Assembly (NCBI GenBank): GCA_016296285.1
Contig: JAEDJP010000005.1
Coordinates: 1 to 29,377 of the forward strand
Reading direction: 5' to 3'
DNA length: 29,377 bases
From: Bacilli bacterium
GTDB lineage: Bacteria; Bacillota_I; Bacilli_A; RFN20; CAG-826
This document shows, one piece after another, positions 7,590 to 15,635 of this stretch (the stretch's first letter is position 1; the number at the start of each line of letters is the position of its first letter). The notes under the pieces were generated by a model. That model was not told where the DNA came from, did no database searches, and saw only the letters and a list, made by a program, of their open reading frames with translations. Position numbers and translations under genes: made by a program.

Positions 7590-7957
7590 TGGTTCAGAAC
7601 GAAACGAATCTCGTGGTCGCCGATAACTCCGGCGCCCGCTCGGTCCGCGTCTTCCGCCTCTATGGCGGCAGCCACCGCAAATCCTCTTCGCTCGGCGACG
7701 TCGTCCTCTGCGCCGTCAAGGACGCGATCCCGAACGGCAAAGTGAAGAAGAGCGACGTCGTCAAAGGCGTCATCGTCCGCGTCAAGCACCCCGTGCAGCG
7801 CAAAGACGGCTCCACGATTGCCTTCGACGACAACGCCGTCGTCATCATCGACAATGACGGCAATCCCGTCGGCACCCGCGTCTTCGGGCCGGTCGCCCGC
7901 GAACTTCGCGAGGCCGGTTACATGAAGATCGTCTCGCTTGCCCCCGAGGTCCTATAA
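7589..7957 (+). CDS. rplN: 50S ribosomal protein L14
   Basis: L14 lies at the subunit interface and is the binding site of the silencing factor RsfS. The 122-residue protein has the expected length and contains NLVVADNSGARSVRVFRLYG near the N-terminus, the FDDNAVVIIDNDGNPVGTRVFGPVARELR block and the terminal KIVSLAPEVL. The start codon overlaps the rpsQ stop. Confidence 0.97.
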   Translation: MVQNETNLVVADNSGARSVRVFRLYGGSHRKSSSLGDVVLCAVKDAIPNGKVKKSDVVKGVIVRVKHPVQRKDGSTIAFDDNAVVIIDNDGNPVGTRVFGPVARELREAGYMKIVSLAPEVL

Positions 7958-7968
7958 GGAGAGAAGAC

Positions 7969-8274
7969 ATGAACATCAAAAAAGGTGATAAGGTCGTCGT
8001 GATCTCCGGCGCCGACAAAGGCAAGGAAGGCATCGTCCAACGCGCTTATCCGAAGCTCAACAAAGTCGTCGTCGAGGGCGTGAACGTCCGCAAGAAGCAC
8101 AAGAAGCCGACCCAATCTGTCCCCGAGGGCAGCATCGTCGACATCTATGCCCCTCTCGATGCCAGCAAAGTCATGGTCATCGATCCCAAGACCAAGAAGC
8201 CGACCCGCGTCTACCACAAGGTCGTGGACGGCAAGAAGATCCGCGTCGCCAAGAGCGGCGAGGCTCTTGACTAA
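7969..8274 (+). CDS. rplX: 50S ribosomal protein L24
   Basis: L24 is an assembly initiator of the large subunit with an N-terminal KOW fold. The 101-residue sequence begins MNIKKGDKVVVISGADKGKE, the KOW motif, and continues with VVEGVNVRKKHKKPTQ and the basic IRVAKSGEALD end. A TAAGGAGAG ribosome binding site overlaps the rplN stop. Confidence 0.96.
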   Translation: MNIKKGDKVVVISGADKGKEGIVQRAYPKLNKVVVEGVNVRKKHKKPTQSVPEGSIVDIYAPLDASKVMVIDPKTKKPTRVYHKVVDGKKIRVAKSGEALD

Positions 8275-8291
8275 GGAAGGAGTTGCAACAT

Positions 8292-8876
8292 ATGGCAGAA
8301 AAGAAAACCGCCGTTGAAGCGGCCCCCGTCAAGTACGTCAACCGTCTTGAAAAGAAATACAAGGAAGAGATCCGTCCGGCTCTCGTGAAGGAATTCAACT
8401 ACTCCACGATCATGATGGCTCCCCGCCTTGAGAAAATCGTCATCAACATGGGCGTCGGCGACGCCACCTCGAACTCGAAAGCCCTCGACGACGCCGTCGC
8501 GGATCTCGCGACCATCACGGGTCAGCGCCCGGTCGTCACGAAGGCGAAGAAGTCCATCGCGAACTTCAAGGTCCGCGAAGGCATGCCGATCGGCTGCAAG
8601 GTCACCCTCCGCGGCCAGCGCATGTACGAGTTCCTCGACAAGCTCGTGAGCATCGCCCTCCCCCGCGTCCGCGACTTCCGCGGCATCAGCCGCAACTCCT
8701 TCGATGGCCACGGCAACTACACCGTCGGCGTCAAGGAACAGCTGATTTTCCCCGAGATCGACTACGATAAGGTCTCGAAAGTCCGTGGCATGGACATCGT
8801 CATCGTCACCACGGCCCGCAGCGACAAGGAAGCCGTTGCCTTGCTCGAGAAGCTCGGCATGCCCTTCCGCAAATAA
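8292..8876 (+). CDS. rplE: 50S ribosomal protein L5
   Basis: L5 binds 5S rRNA and contacts the P-site tRNA and the B1b bridge. The ATG at 8292 is chosen: AAGGAAGGAG lies 10-18 bases upstream and an in-frame TTG at 8283 falls too close to that site. The 194 residues include about 14 extra at the N-terminus before VNRLEKKYKEEIRPAL. The core has PRLEKIVINMGVGD, the ITGQRPVVTKAKKSIANFKVR segment and GISRNSFDGHGNY. Confidence 0.96.
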   Translation: MAEKKTAVEAAPVKYVNRLEKKYKEEIRPALVKEFNYSTIMMAPRLEKIVINMGVGDATSNSKALDDAVADLATITGQRPVVTKAKKSIANFKVREGMPIGCKVTLRGQRMYEFLDKLVSIALPRVRDFRGISRNSFDGHGNYTVGVKEQLIFPEIDYDKVSKVRGMDIVIVTTARSDKEAVALLEKLGMPFRK

Positions 8877-8888
8877 GGAGAACGAACC

Positions 8889-9074
8889 ATGGCTAAGAAA
8901 AGTTTGATCAACAAGTCCGAACGTCCGGCGAAGTTCTCTACCCGCGAGTACACCCGCTGCAAGCGCTGCGGACGTCCCCACGGCGTCCTCCGCCGCTTCG
9001 GCCTCTGCCGCATCTGCCTCCGCGAGCTCGCTTACAAGGGCGAGATCCCTGGCATGAAGAAGGCTTCTTGGTAA
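8889..9074 (+). CDS. rpsN: 30S ribosomal protein S14, zinc-binding type Z
   Basis: S14 completes the 30S head. This is the short 61-residue zinc form with two CxxC pairs (CKRCG and CRIC) that hold one zinc ion; the zinc-free form is longer and lacks these cysteines. The sequence ends GEIPGMKKASW, typical for the family. TAAGGAG overlaps the rplE stop. Confidence 0.96.
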   Translation: MAKKSLINKSERPAKFSTREYTRCKRCGRPHGVLRRFGLCRICLRELAYKGEIPGMKKASW

Positions 9075-9093
9075 TAGAAAGGAGATCAGAACA

Positions 9094-9489
9094 ATGAACG
9101 CAGACCCCATCGCGGATATGCTCACCCGCATCCGCAACGCGAACGCTCTTCGTTATGAAGAGGTCTCCATGCCGCATTCCAAGATCAAGGAAGGCATCGC
9201 CAAGATCCTCAAGAACGAAGGCTTCATCGAAAGCTACAAAGTCGAGGACGTCGAAGGCAAGAAGACCCTTGCCCTCGCCCTCAAATACTCCGACGCGGGC
9301 GACCGTGTCATCACCAACCTCAAGAGAATTTCCAAGCCCGGCCTCCGCGTTTACGCCCCGGCCGACAAGATCCCGTCCGTCCTCCATGGTCTCGGCGTTG
9401 CGATCCTCTCGACCCCGAATGGCCTCCTCACCGACAAGCAAGCCCGCAAGGCCAACGTCGGCGGCGAAGTTCTCTGCTTCGTTTGGTAA
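9094..9489 (+). CDS. rpsH: 30S ribosomal protein S8
   Basis: S8 binds the central domain of 16S rRNA and represses the spc operon in E. coli. The 131-residue protein begins MNADPIADMLTRIRNA and ends with the STPNGLLTDKQARK and GGEVLCFVW blocks. An AAAGGAGA ribosome binding site lies in the 19-base spacer after rpsN. Confidence 0.97.
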   Translation: MNADPIADMLTRIRNANALRYEEVSMPHSKIKEGIAKILKNEGFIESYKVEDVEGKKTLALALKYSDAGDRVITNLKRISKPGLRVYAPADKIPSVLHGLGVAILSTPNGLLTDKQARKANVGGEVLCFVW

Positions 9490-9507
9490 TTAGAAAGGAA
9501 GAAAACT

Positions 9508-10056
9508 ATGTCTCGTATCGGATTTAAACCCGTCGTTCTTCCCGAAGGCGTCACCGCGGAAATCGCCGATGGCGTCATCACCGTCAAAGGACCCAAAGGC
9601 GAATTAAGCGTGAGCTTCCCGGCTCTCGTGAGCGTCGAGGTGAAAGACGGCGCGATCCACTGCACCGTGAAGGGCAATGAGATCGAAGAGCGCACCCAAC
9701 ACGGCACCGTCCGCGCCAACATCCACAACGCGGTTGTCGGCGTCAAGGATGGCTTCGTCAAGGAGCTCGAAATCGTCGGCATCGGTTACCGCTGCGCCAT
9801 CCGCAACGGAAACCTCGTCCTCAATGTCGGCTTCTCCCACGAGGTTGTCTTGACCCCGATCGAAGGCGTCAAGGTCACCGCCAAGGACGAAACCCACATC
9901 GTCGTCGAAGGCATCGACAAGCAAAAAGTCGGCCAAATGGCCGCCCTCATTCACGATACCAAGCGCCCCGAACCTTATGGCGGCAAGGGTATCAAGTACA
10001 AAGGCGAAGTTATCATCCGCAAGGAAGGTAAGCGCGCCGCGGGCGGTAAGAAGTAA
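9508..10056 (+). CDS. rplF: 50S ribosomal protein L6
   Basis: L6 lies near the factor-binding region and the sarcin-ricin loop. The 182-residue protein has the duplicated fold. The start is MSRIGFKPVVLPEGV, and the C-terminal KRPEPYGGKGIKYKGEVI motif binds 23S rRNA. It sits between rpsH and rplR as in most bacteria, with AAAGGAAG as the ribosome binding site. Confidence 0.97.
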   Translation: MSRIGFKPVVLPEGVTAEIADGVITVKGPKGELSVSFPALVSVEVKDGAIHCTVKGNEIEERTQHGTVRANIHNAVVGVKDGFVKELEIVGIGYRCAIRNGNLVLNVGFSHEVVLTPIEGVKVTAKDETHIVVEGIDKQKVGQMAALIHDTKRPEPYGGKGIKYKGEVIIRKEGKRAAGGKK

Positions 10057-10071
10057 TAGGAGAGGAATGGT

Positions 10072-10428
10072 ATGATCGAAAAAGAATCTAGGAACGTCGC
10101 TCGCCTCCGCAAGCACGTCCGTGTCCGTGCCAAAGTGTCCGGCACCGCCGAAAAGCCGCGCCTCTGCGTCTTCCGCTCCAACAAGCACATCGAGGCTCAG
10201 ATCATCGATGACGTCAAGGGCGTCACCTTGGTCTCGAGCTCTTCCGTCCAGCTCAAACTCGCCAACGGCGGCAACTGCGAAGCGGCTGCCAAGGTTGGTG
10301 CTGATCTCGCCGCCAAGGCCCTCGCGAAAGGCATCGAAATCGTTGCCTTCGATCGCGGTGGCTACCTCTACCACGGCCGCGTCGCCGCTCTTGCCGACGC
10401 CGCCCGCGAAGGCGGACTCAAGTTCTAA
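10072..10428 (+). CDS. rplR: 50S ribosomal protein L18
   Basis: L18 brings 5S rRNA to the large subunit together with L5. The 118 residues include RLRKHVRVRAKVSGTAEKPR near the N-terminus, the VFRSNKHIEAQIIDD strand and the terminal DRGGYLYHGRVAALADAARE block. The family length is normal. Confidence 0.97.
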   Translation: MIEKESRNVARLRKHVRVRAKVSGTAEKPRLCVFRSNKHIEAQIIDDVKGVTLVSSSSVQLKLANGGNCEAAAKVGADLAAKALAKGIEIVAFDRGGYLYHGRVAALADAAREGGLKF

Positions 10429-10439
10429 GGAGAAAGAAC

Positions 10440-11168
10440 ATGGAAGAAGAAAACAAAGTCAACGCTCCCGTCGAGGAATCGACGGAGGCTTCCGCCAACA
10501 AAGGCGGATACGAGCCCCACGGCTCCGCTGCCGCCCCTCGTCCCGGCGACCGCAAGGATGGCTCCCATCGCGGACGTCCCTCCGAGCGTCGTGGCGGACG
10601 CGGCGGATTCCGCAACGGCAACGATGACGGCCTCACCGAAAGGGTCGTCGCCATCAACCGCGTCTCGAAAACCGTCCAAGGCGGCAAGCACGTTCGTTTC
10701 TCCGCTCTCGCCGTCGTCGGCGATGGCAAGGGCAAATATGGCTTCGCGATGACCAAGTCCGGGGAAGTCCCCGACGCGATCAAGAAGTCGCTCGCCGCTG
10801 CTCGCAAGTACATGATGAGCGTCCAGCTCGTCAAGGGCACGATCGCCCATGACGTCGAAGGCGTCTACGGCGCCACCAAAGTCGTTCTCAAACCGGCCCC
10901 GGCCGGCACCGGCATCGTCGCCGGCGGTGCGGTCCGCGCCGTCGTCGAGCTCGCTGGCATCAAGAACGTCGTCGCCAAGGTTTACGGCTCCCGCACCCCG
11001 ATCAACGTCATCCGCGCGACCTCTGCCGGTCTCCAGTCCTTGAAGGAATACGATCGCATCATGGTCCTTCGCGGCAAGAAGACCCCGGAGCAGATCAAGG
11101 CCAAGCGCGAGGCGGAACGCGCGCAGCGCAAAGCCGCCGCAGACAAGGCCCCGAAAGGAGATAAGTAA
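10440..11168 (+). CDS. rpsE: 30S ribosomal protein S5 with extended N- and C-termini
   Basis: S5 acts in decoding accuracy and at the mRNA entry site. The conserved double-stranded RNA-binding-like core starts near residue 65 (LTERVVAINRVSKTVQGGKH) and includes FSALAVVGDGKGKYG and KVYGSRTPINVIRATSAG. At 242 residues it is far longer than the usual ~166. The first ~64 residues are charged, glycine/arginine-rich and probably disordered, and about 30 lysine/alanine-rich residues are added at the C-terminus. No better internal start with a ribosome binding site is present; TAAGGAGAAAG precedes 10440. Confidence 0.95.
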   Translation: MEEENKVNAPVEESTEASANKGGYEPHGSAAAPRPGDRKDGSHRGRPSERRGGRGGFRNGNDDGLTERVVAINRVSKTVQGGKHVRFSALAVVGDGKGKYGFAMTKSGEVPDAIKKSLAAARKYMMSVQLVKGTIAHDVEGVYGATKVVLKPAPAGTGIVAGGAVRAVVELAGIKNVVAKVYGSRTPINVIRATSAGLQSLKEYDRIMVLRGKKTPEQIKAKREAERAQRKAAADKAPKGDK

Positions 11169-11170
11169 TC

Positions 11171-11626
11171 ATGCATTCCCTCGATAATCTCCACAACGTC
11201 AAAGGCGCGAAGACCGAAGGTTTCCGCGTCGGCCGCGGCCGCGGTTCCGGAAACGGCAAGACCGCTGGCAAAGGCATGAAGGGCCAAGGCGCCCACAACG
11301 TCACGAAGAAGAACGGCTTCGAAGGTGGTCAGACCCCGATTGCCCGCCGTCTTCCGAAATTCGGCGCTCGCAAGACGCACCACAACACTCCGATCGTCTA
11401 TGCCGAGATCAACCTTTCCACCCTCGAGAAGTACTTCGAAGAAGGCGCGACCGTCACCGCGGCCGTCCTCGTCGAGAAGAAAATCGTGAAGAAGGAACTC
11501 TCCGGCATCAAAGTCCTCGGCAATGGCAAGCTCACCAAGAAGCTCATCGTCGAAGCTAAGGCTTTCTCCGCCTCCGCGAAGAAGGCCATTGAGGACCTCG
11601 GCGGCGAAGCCAAGGTGATTGCCTGA
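11171..11626 (+). CDS. rplO: 50S ribosomal protein L15
   Basis: L15 is a late-assembly protein of the large subunit. The 151-residue sequence has the glycine-rich N-terminal rRNA-binding tail (GRGRGSGNGKTAGKGMKGQG), the GGQTPIARRLPKFG segment and a C-terminal globular domain. The gene starts two bases after the rpsE stop, so there is no room for rpmD (L30), which normally lies here. The stop overlaps the secY start (TGATG). Confidence 0.96.
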   Translation: MHSLDNLHNVKGAKTEGFRVGRGRGSGNGKTAGKGMKGQGAHNVTKKNGFEGGQTPIARRLPKFGARKTHHNTPIVYAEINLSTLEKYFEEGATVTAAVLVEKKIVKKELSGIKVLGNGKLTKKLIVEAKAFSASAKKAIEDLGGEAKVIA

Positions 11627-12984
11627 TGCATAAGTTCGTCTCGATCTTCAAAAACAAGGAAATCGTTGGTCGTATTTTCTTCACGATCATGATTCTCTTC
11701 GTCATCAGGATCGGGGCGGCCATCACGGTTCCGGGCGTTCGCGTCGAGGAACAATTGGCGCAAGCCATGAATTCCGGGAACGCCATTGCCTTGATGGATT
11801 TGATGGGCGGCGGCGCGCTAAGCAATTTCTCCGTCTTCGCCCTGGGCGTCTCGCCTTATATCACCGCTCAGATCATCGTCGAACTTCTTTCCAAAGACGT
11901 TCTCCCTGCTTTGACGGAACTGTCGAAACAAGGCCAATACGGCCGCAAGAAGATCGAGATGGCGACCCGCTATCTCGCTCTCCTTCTTGGCGCCGTCCAG
12001 GCTTACGGCATCATCAAGACGATGCAGAATTCCAGCTACATCACCTTGACCCTCGCCGATAATTTCTGGACATATCTCTACATTGTCACCGTCATGTTGG
12101 CGGGCGCGATGCTCACCATGTGGCTCGGCGACCAAATCACGGAGAAAGGCCTCGGCAACGGGATCTCCGTCATCATCTTTGCGGGTTGCGTTCGCAGCCT
12201 CCCTCTCCAGATTTCCACGGCTTTCACCAAGTGGGTATCCCAGAACCAAGGCATGGGCTCCAACGCCCTCATCCGCGGTTCGTTCATCTTCGTCATCTAT
12301 GTGTTGGCCCTCATCGCGATCACCGCGGGCGTCGTCTTCTTCGAGCTCTCGAAGCGGAAGATCCCGGTCCAGCACGCGGGCAAAGGCGGGCAGACGGCTT
12401 CCATGGCCAAAGCCTCCTTCCTCCCGATCAAGATCAACTCCGCCGGCGTCATTCCCGTCATCTTCGCGTCTTCCATCATGATGGCCCCCTCGGTCATCGC
12501 GAGTTTCTTCTCCGCGGACGCGAGCCAGGCGCAATGGCTCCAGATCTTCAATTACTCCGCCATGTACCCAATGCCGGCAATCGACGGCAACGATTGGAGC
12601 ATGCCGTGGGGCTTGCTGATCTACATCGCGCTCATCCTCATCTTCACGTTCTTCTATTCCGAGCTGCAGATGAACCCTGAGCAGATGGCGGACAATTTCC
12701 AGAAGAACGGTTCCTACATCCCGGGCATCCGTCCGGGCAAGGAAACGGAAAAGTACGTTCGCAAAGTTCTCAATCGCGTGACTTGCCTCGGCGCCATCGG
12801 CCTTGCCGTCATCAGCGCCCTCCCCGTCGTCTTGACCCTCTCGGGCATCTTCGGGAACGACACATCCCTCGCGATTGGCGGCACGGGCATGATCATCGTC
12901 GTCGGCGTCGCGATCGAGTTGAACGCCCAGATCGACGGCTTGCTCGCCGGCAAGAGCTTCGAACAAGTCCAAGGAGGCATGTAA
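11626..12984 (+). CDS. secY: protein translocase subunit SecY
   Basis: SecY forms the membrane channel for Sec-dependent secretion and membrane insertion, with SecE (encoded at 21682). The 452 residues contain the expected series of about ten transmembrane segments. The plug and first-helix region has FFTIMILFVIRIGAAITVPG, and FALGVSPYITAQIIVEL follows. The cytoplasmic loop KRKIPVQHAGKGGQ and the ribosome-binding loop near PGIRPGKETEKY are conserved. The start codon overlaps the rplO stop. The final codons contain the adk ribosome binding site AAGGAGG. Confidence 0.97.
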   Translation: MHKFVSIFKNKEIVGRIFFTIMILFVIRIGAAITVPGVRVEEQLAQAMNSGNAIALMDLMGGGALSNFSVFALGVSPYITAQIIVELLSKDVLPALTELSKQGQYGRKKIEMATRYLALLLGAVQAYGIIKTMQNSSYITLTLADNFWTYLYIVTVMLAGAMLTMWLGDQITEKGLGNGISVIIFAGCVRSLPLQISTAFTKWVSQNQGMGSNALIRGSFIFVIYVLALIAITAGVVFFELSKRKIPVQHAGKGGQTASMAKASFLPIKINSAGVIPVIFASSIMMAPSVIASFFSADASQAQWLQIFNYSAMYPMPAIDGNDWSMPWGLLIYIALILIFTFFYSELQMNPEQMADNFQKNGSYIPGIRPGKETEKYVRKVLNRVTCLGAIGLAVISALPVVLTLSGIFGNDTSLAIGGTGMIIVVGVAIELNAQIDGLLAGKSFEQVQGGM

Positions 12985-12985
12985 C

Positions 12986-13639
12986 ATGTTAAACATTATC
13001 CTCATGGGTCCCCCGGGCGCCGGCAAAGGCACCCAGGCCACCCGCATTGTCGATGCGTTCCACATTCCGCATATCTCCACGGGCGACATGTTCCGTGAAG
13101 CCATCTCCCAAGGCACCCCTCTCGGCCTTCAGGCCAAAGCCATCATCGAACGCGGCGATCTCGTCCCCGACGACATCACGATCGGCCTCGTCAAAGAACG
13201 GCTTTCCCAGCCCGACTGCGCCGGGGGATACCTTCTCGATGGATTCCCCCGCACGATCCACCAGGCGGAGGCCCTCAAGGACCTCGGCCCGGAGATCGAC
13301 CGCGAAGTCGCCCTCGTCGTGGACATCTCCGTCCCCGATGAGGAACTCGTCCGCCGCATCAGCGGGCGTCGCGTTTGCCCCAAGTGCGGCGCGTCCTACC
13401 ACGTGCAGGACATGAAGCCCGCCAAGGACGGCGTCTGCGACCGCTGCGGCTCCCCCCTCGTCCAGCGCAAGGATGACAACGAAGCCTCGCTCAAGATCCG
13501 CTTGGAGAACTACTACAAGCAGACCGCGCCGCTTCAGGCATTCTACGCGAAGGAAGGCATCTACCATGCCTTCAACGGCGTTTGCAGCGCTGACGCCCTC
13601 TTCGATGAGATCCATTCTCTCCTTGAGGCTCATCAATGA
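12986..13639 (+). CDS. adk: adenylate kinase, zinc-LID type
   Basis: Adenylate kinase converts ATP and AMP into two ADP. The 217-residue protein has the P-loop GPPGAGKGTQ at residues 8-17, the AMP-binding segment STGDMFR, and DGFPRTIHQAEAL. The LID domain carries a four-cysteine zinc site, C131-x2-C134 and C151-x2-C154, the form common in Gram-positive bacteria. The secY-adk-map-infA order is the firmicute arrangement. The stop overlaps the map start (ATGA). Confidence 0.97.
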   Translation: MLNIILMGPPGAGKGTQATRIVDAFHIPHISTGDMFREAISQGTPLGLQAKAIIERGDLVPDDITIGLVKERLSQPDCAGGYLLDGFPRTIHQAEALKDLGPEIDREVALVVDISVPDEELVRRISGRRVCPKCGASYHVQDMKPAKDGVCDRCGSPLVQRKDDNEASLKIRLENYYKQTAPLQAFYAKEGIYHAFNGVCSADALFDEIHSLLEAHQ

Positions 13640-14385
13640 TCATCATCAAGTCGCCACGCGAGATCGACCTCATGCGTGAGGCCGGCCGCGTGGTGGCCTT
13701 GGTCTTCCAGGAAGTGGAGCCCTTGCTCGTCCCGGGCGTGACCACGGCGGACATCGATGCCGCCGTCGAGTCCATCATCCGGCGCGAGGGAGCCATTCCC
13801 GCGGAGAAAGGCTATTACGGTTATCCAGCATCCGTTTGCACGAGCGTGAACGAGGTGATCCTCCACGGCATCCCCTCGAAAAAAACCGTGCTCAAGGATG
13901 GCGACATCATCTCGCTCGACCTCGTCGCGAAGAAAAACGGCTACTGCGCCGACGCCTGTCGGACCTACGAAGTAGGCGTTTGCGGCGAAAGGGCGAAAAA
14001 AATGATTGCCATCGCGAAGGAATGCTTCGATAATGCTATGTCCCTGGTTATACCAGGGGTGCATCTCGGCGACGTCTGCCACGCGATCGAGACAACCGCG
14101 GCGAAACACGGTTGTACCGTCGCAAGGGAGTACACCGGGCACGGCATCGGCCGCGACATGCACGAAGATCCTTACGTCCCTTGCTATGGCGTTCCCGGCA
14201 CAGGCCCGATCCTGCGCGAGGGAATGACCATCTGCATCGAGCCGATGATCTTCGAGAAAGGCAACAAGGTCCGCGTCATGAAAGACGGCTGGACCGTGGT
14301 CGCGAAAGATGGCGGGCTCACCGCGCATTACGAGAACACCCTCGTGGTGACCAAGGATGGCTGCGAGATATTGACGAAGCTCTAG
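13636..14385 (+). CDS. map: methionine aminopeptidase, type I
   Basis: This enzyme removes the initiator methionine from nascent proteins using two metal ions. The 249-residue protein shows the five expected metal ligands D95, D106, H169, E202 and E233, and the substrate-side histidine H77 (VILHGIP). Surrounding motifs are GYPASVCTSVNE, GHGIGRDMHEDP and EGMTICIEPM. It lacks the N-terminal zinc-finger extension found in type 1b/1c enzymes. The start overlaps the adk stop by four bases. Confidence 0.96.
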   Translation: MIIIKSPREIDLMREAGRVVALVFQEVEPLLVPGVTTADIDAAVESIIRREGAIPAEKGYYGYPASVCTSVNEVILHGIPSKKTVLKDGDIISLDLVAKKNGYCADACRTYEVGVCGERAKKMIAIAKECFDNAMSLVIPGVHLGDVCHAIETTAAKHGCTVAREYTGHGIGRDMHEDPYVPCYGVPGTGPILREGMTICIEPMIFEKGNKVRVMKDGWTVVAKDGGLTAHYENTLVVTKDGCEILTKL

Positions 14386-14410
14386 AGGGAGCGGAAAGGA
14401 AAACGAACGT

Positions 14411-14632
14411 TTGAGCAAAGAAGACTGCATTGAAGTCGAAGCGACCGTTGTGGAATGCCTTCCCAACGCGAACTTCAAGGTGAAACTAGAAACGGGCGTC
14501 GTGGTCCAAGCCTGCGTTTCGGGAAAAATCCGAATGAACTACATTCGAATTCTCCCCGGCGATCGGGTCACCGTCCAGTTCTCACCGTACGATTTAACAC
14601 GTGGGCGCATCACGTTCCGGTATCGGAACTAA
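14411..14632 (+). CDS. infA: translation initiation factor IF-1 (TTG start)
   Basis: IF-1 binds the ribosomal A site during initiation. The 73-residue OB-fold protein contains SGKIRMNYIRILPGDRVTVQ and SPYDLTRGRITFRYRN, which are diagnostic. The only usable start is the TTG at 14411; GGAAAGGA lies about 10 bases upstream and no in-frame ATG or GTG exists. The usual AHISGK segment reads ACVSGK here. The weak start may keep expression low relative to the flanking ribosomal genes. Confidence 0.94.
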   Translation: MSKEDCIEVEATVVECLPNANFKVKLETGVVVQACVSGKIRMNYIRILPGDRVTVQFSPYDLTRGRITFRYRN

Positions 14633-14651
14633 TCCAATTAGGAGAACAATC

Positions 14652-14765
14652 ATGAAAGTCAGACCGTCTGTTAAGCCGATTTGCGACAAGTGCAAAGTCA
14701 TTCGGCGCCATGGCAAAGTCATGGTTATCTGCTCCAACCCCAAGCACAAGCAGCGTCAGGGTTGA
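14652..14765 (+). CDS. rpmJ: 50S ribosomal protein L36, zinc-binding form
   Basis: The 37-residue frame reads MKVRPSVKPICDKCKVIRRH and ends KHKQRQG. It has the C-x2-C pair (C11, C14), C27 and H32 expected for the zinc-ribbon form of L36. TTAGGAGAACA provides the ribosome binding site. Its place between infA and rpsM is the conserved one. A gene this short is easily missed. Confidence 0.95.
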   Translation: MKVRPSVKPICDKCKVIRRHGKVMVICSNPKHKQRQG

Positions 14766-14792
14766 TGAGCGAAGAAAGGAAACGATTCAAAC

Positions 14793-15167
14793 ATGGCACG
14801 TATTGCTGGGGTTGATATCCCAAACGAGAAGCGCATCGTCATCTCCCTTACCTACATCTACGGTATCGGCGACACGACCGCTGAGAAGATCTGCAAGGAC
14901 GCCGGCGTCTCCGTCGACATCCGCACCAAGAACCTCACCGACGAGCAATTGACCGCTCTTCGCGCCGAGGTCGCGAAATATCGCACCGAAGGCGACCTCC
15001 GCCGCGAAGTCGCCCTCAACATCAAGCGCCTCATGGAAATCGGATGCTATCGCGGCATCCGCCACAAGAGGGGCCTTCCGGTCCGTGGTCAGCGCACTCG
15101 CACCAATGCCCGTACCCGCAAAGGTAAGAGGAAGACCATCGCGAACAAGAAGGAAGCCACGAGATAA
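14793..15167 (+). CDS. rpsM: 30S ribosomal protein S13
   Basis: S13 forms bridges B1a and B1b with the large subunit and touches the P-site tRNA through its tail. The 124-residue protein begins MARIAGVDIPNEKRIVISLT, contains YIYGIGDTTAEKIC, and ends with the basic GLPVRGQRTRTNARTRKGKR tail. AAAGGAA upstream is the ribosome binding site. Confidence 0.97.
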   Translation: MARIAGVDIPNEKRIVISLTYIYGIGDTTAEKICKDAGVSVDIRTKNLTDEQLTALRAEVAKYRTEGDLRREVALNIKRLMEIGCYRGIRHKRGLPVRGQRTRTNARTRKGKRKTIANKKEATR

Positions 15168-15181
15168 GGAGGTAGAACACC

Positions 15182-15577
15182 ATGGCACAAGCAAAGAAGA
15201 CTACCGCCCGCAAGAAGAAGATCAAACGCTCCTTCACGAAGGGCGTTGCGCACATCCACAGCACCTTCAACAACACCATCGTCACCATCACCGACGTCTC
15301 CGGCAACGCGATTGCCTGGAGCAGCGCCGGCGCCCTCGGCTACAAAGGCGCCAAGAAAGCCACCCCGTTCGCGGCCCAGCTTGCCGCGGAAGCCGCGGGC
15401 AAAGCTGCCTTTGATCAAGGTCTCCGCCAAGTCGACGTCGAAGTCAAAGGGCCGGGTGCCGGCCGCGAATCCGCGGTCCGCGCTCTCGCCAATGTCGGCC
15501 TCCAAGTCCTCTCCATCGAAGACACGACTCCGATTCCTCATAACGGCTGCCGTCCGCCCAAGCGTCCTCGCGGCTAA
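15182..15577 (+). CDS. rpsK: 30S ribosomal protein S11
   Basis: S11 lies on the platform near the mRNA exit and interacts with S7. The 131-residue sequence contains GVAHIHSTFNNTIVTITD, the SSAGALGYKGAKKATPFAAQ block and the C-terminal TPIPHNGCRPPKRPRG, all characteristic. TAAGGAGGTAG is an excellent ribosome binding site. Confidence 0.97.
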   Translation: MAQAKKTTARKKKIKRSFTKGVAHIHSTFNNTIVTITDVSGNAIAWSSAGALGYKGAKKATPFAAQLAAEAAGKAAFDQGLRQVDVEVKGPGAGRESAVRALANVGLQVLSIEDTTPIPHNGCRPPKRPRG

Positions 15578-15635
15578 TCCCCGCGATTTCGCACTCGCTA
15601 TCGTCACGCGTTAGCAAACCACAGGAGGAAAATTA

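Noticed and set aside
11818..13116. 432-codon minus-strand frame opposite secY and adk
   Set aside because: secY and adk are certain; the antisense product is an Asp/Arg/Glu-rich artefact.
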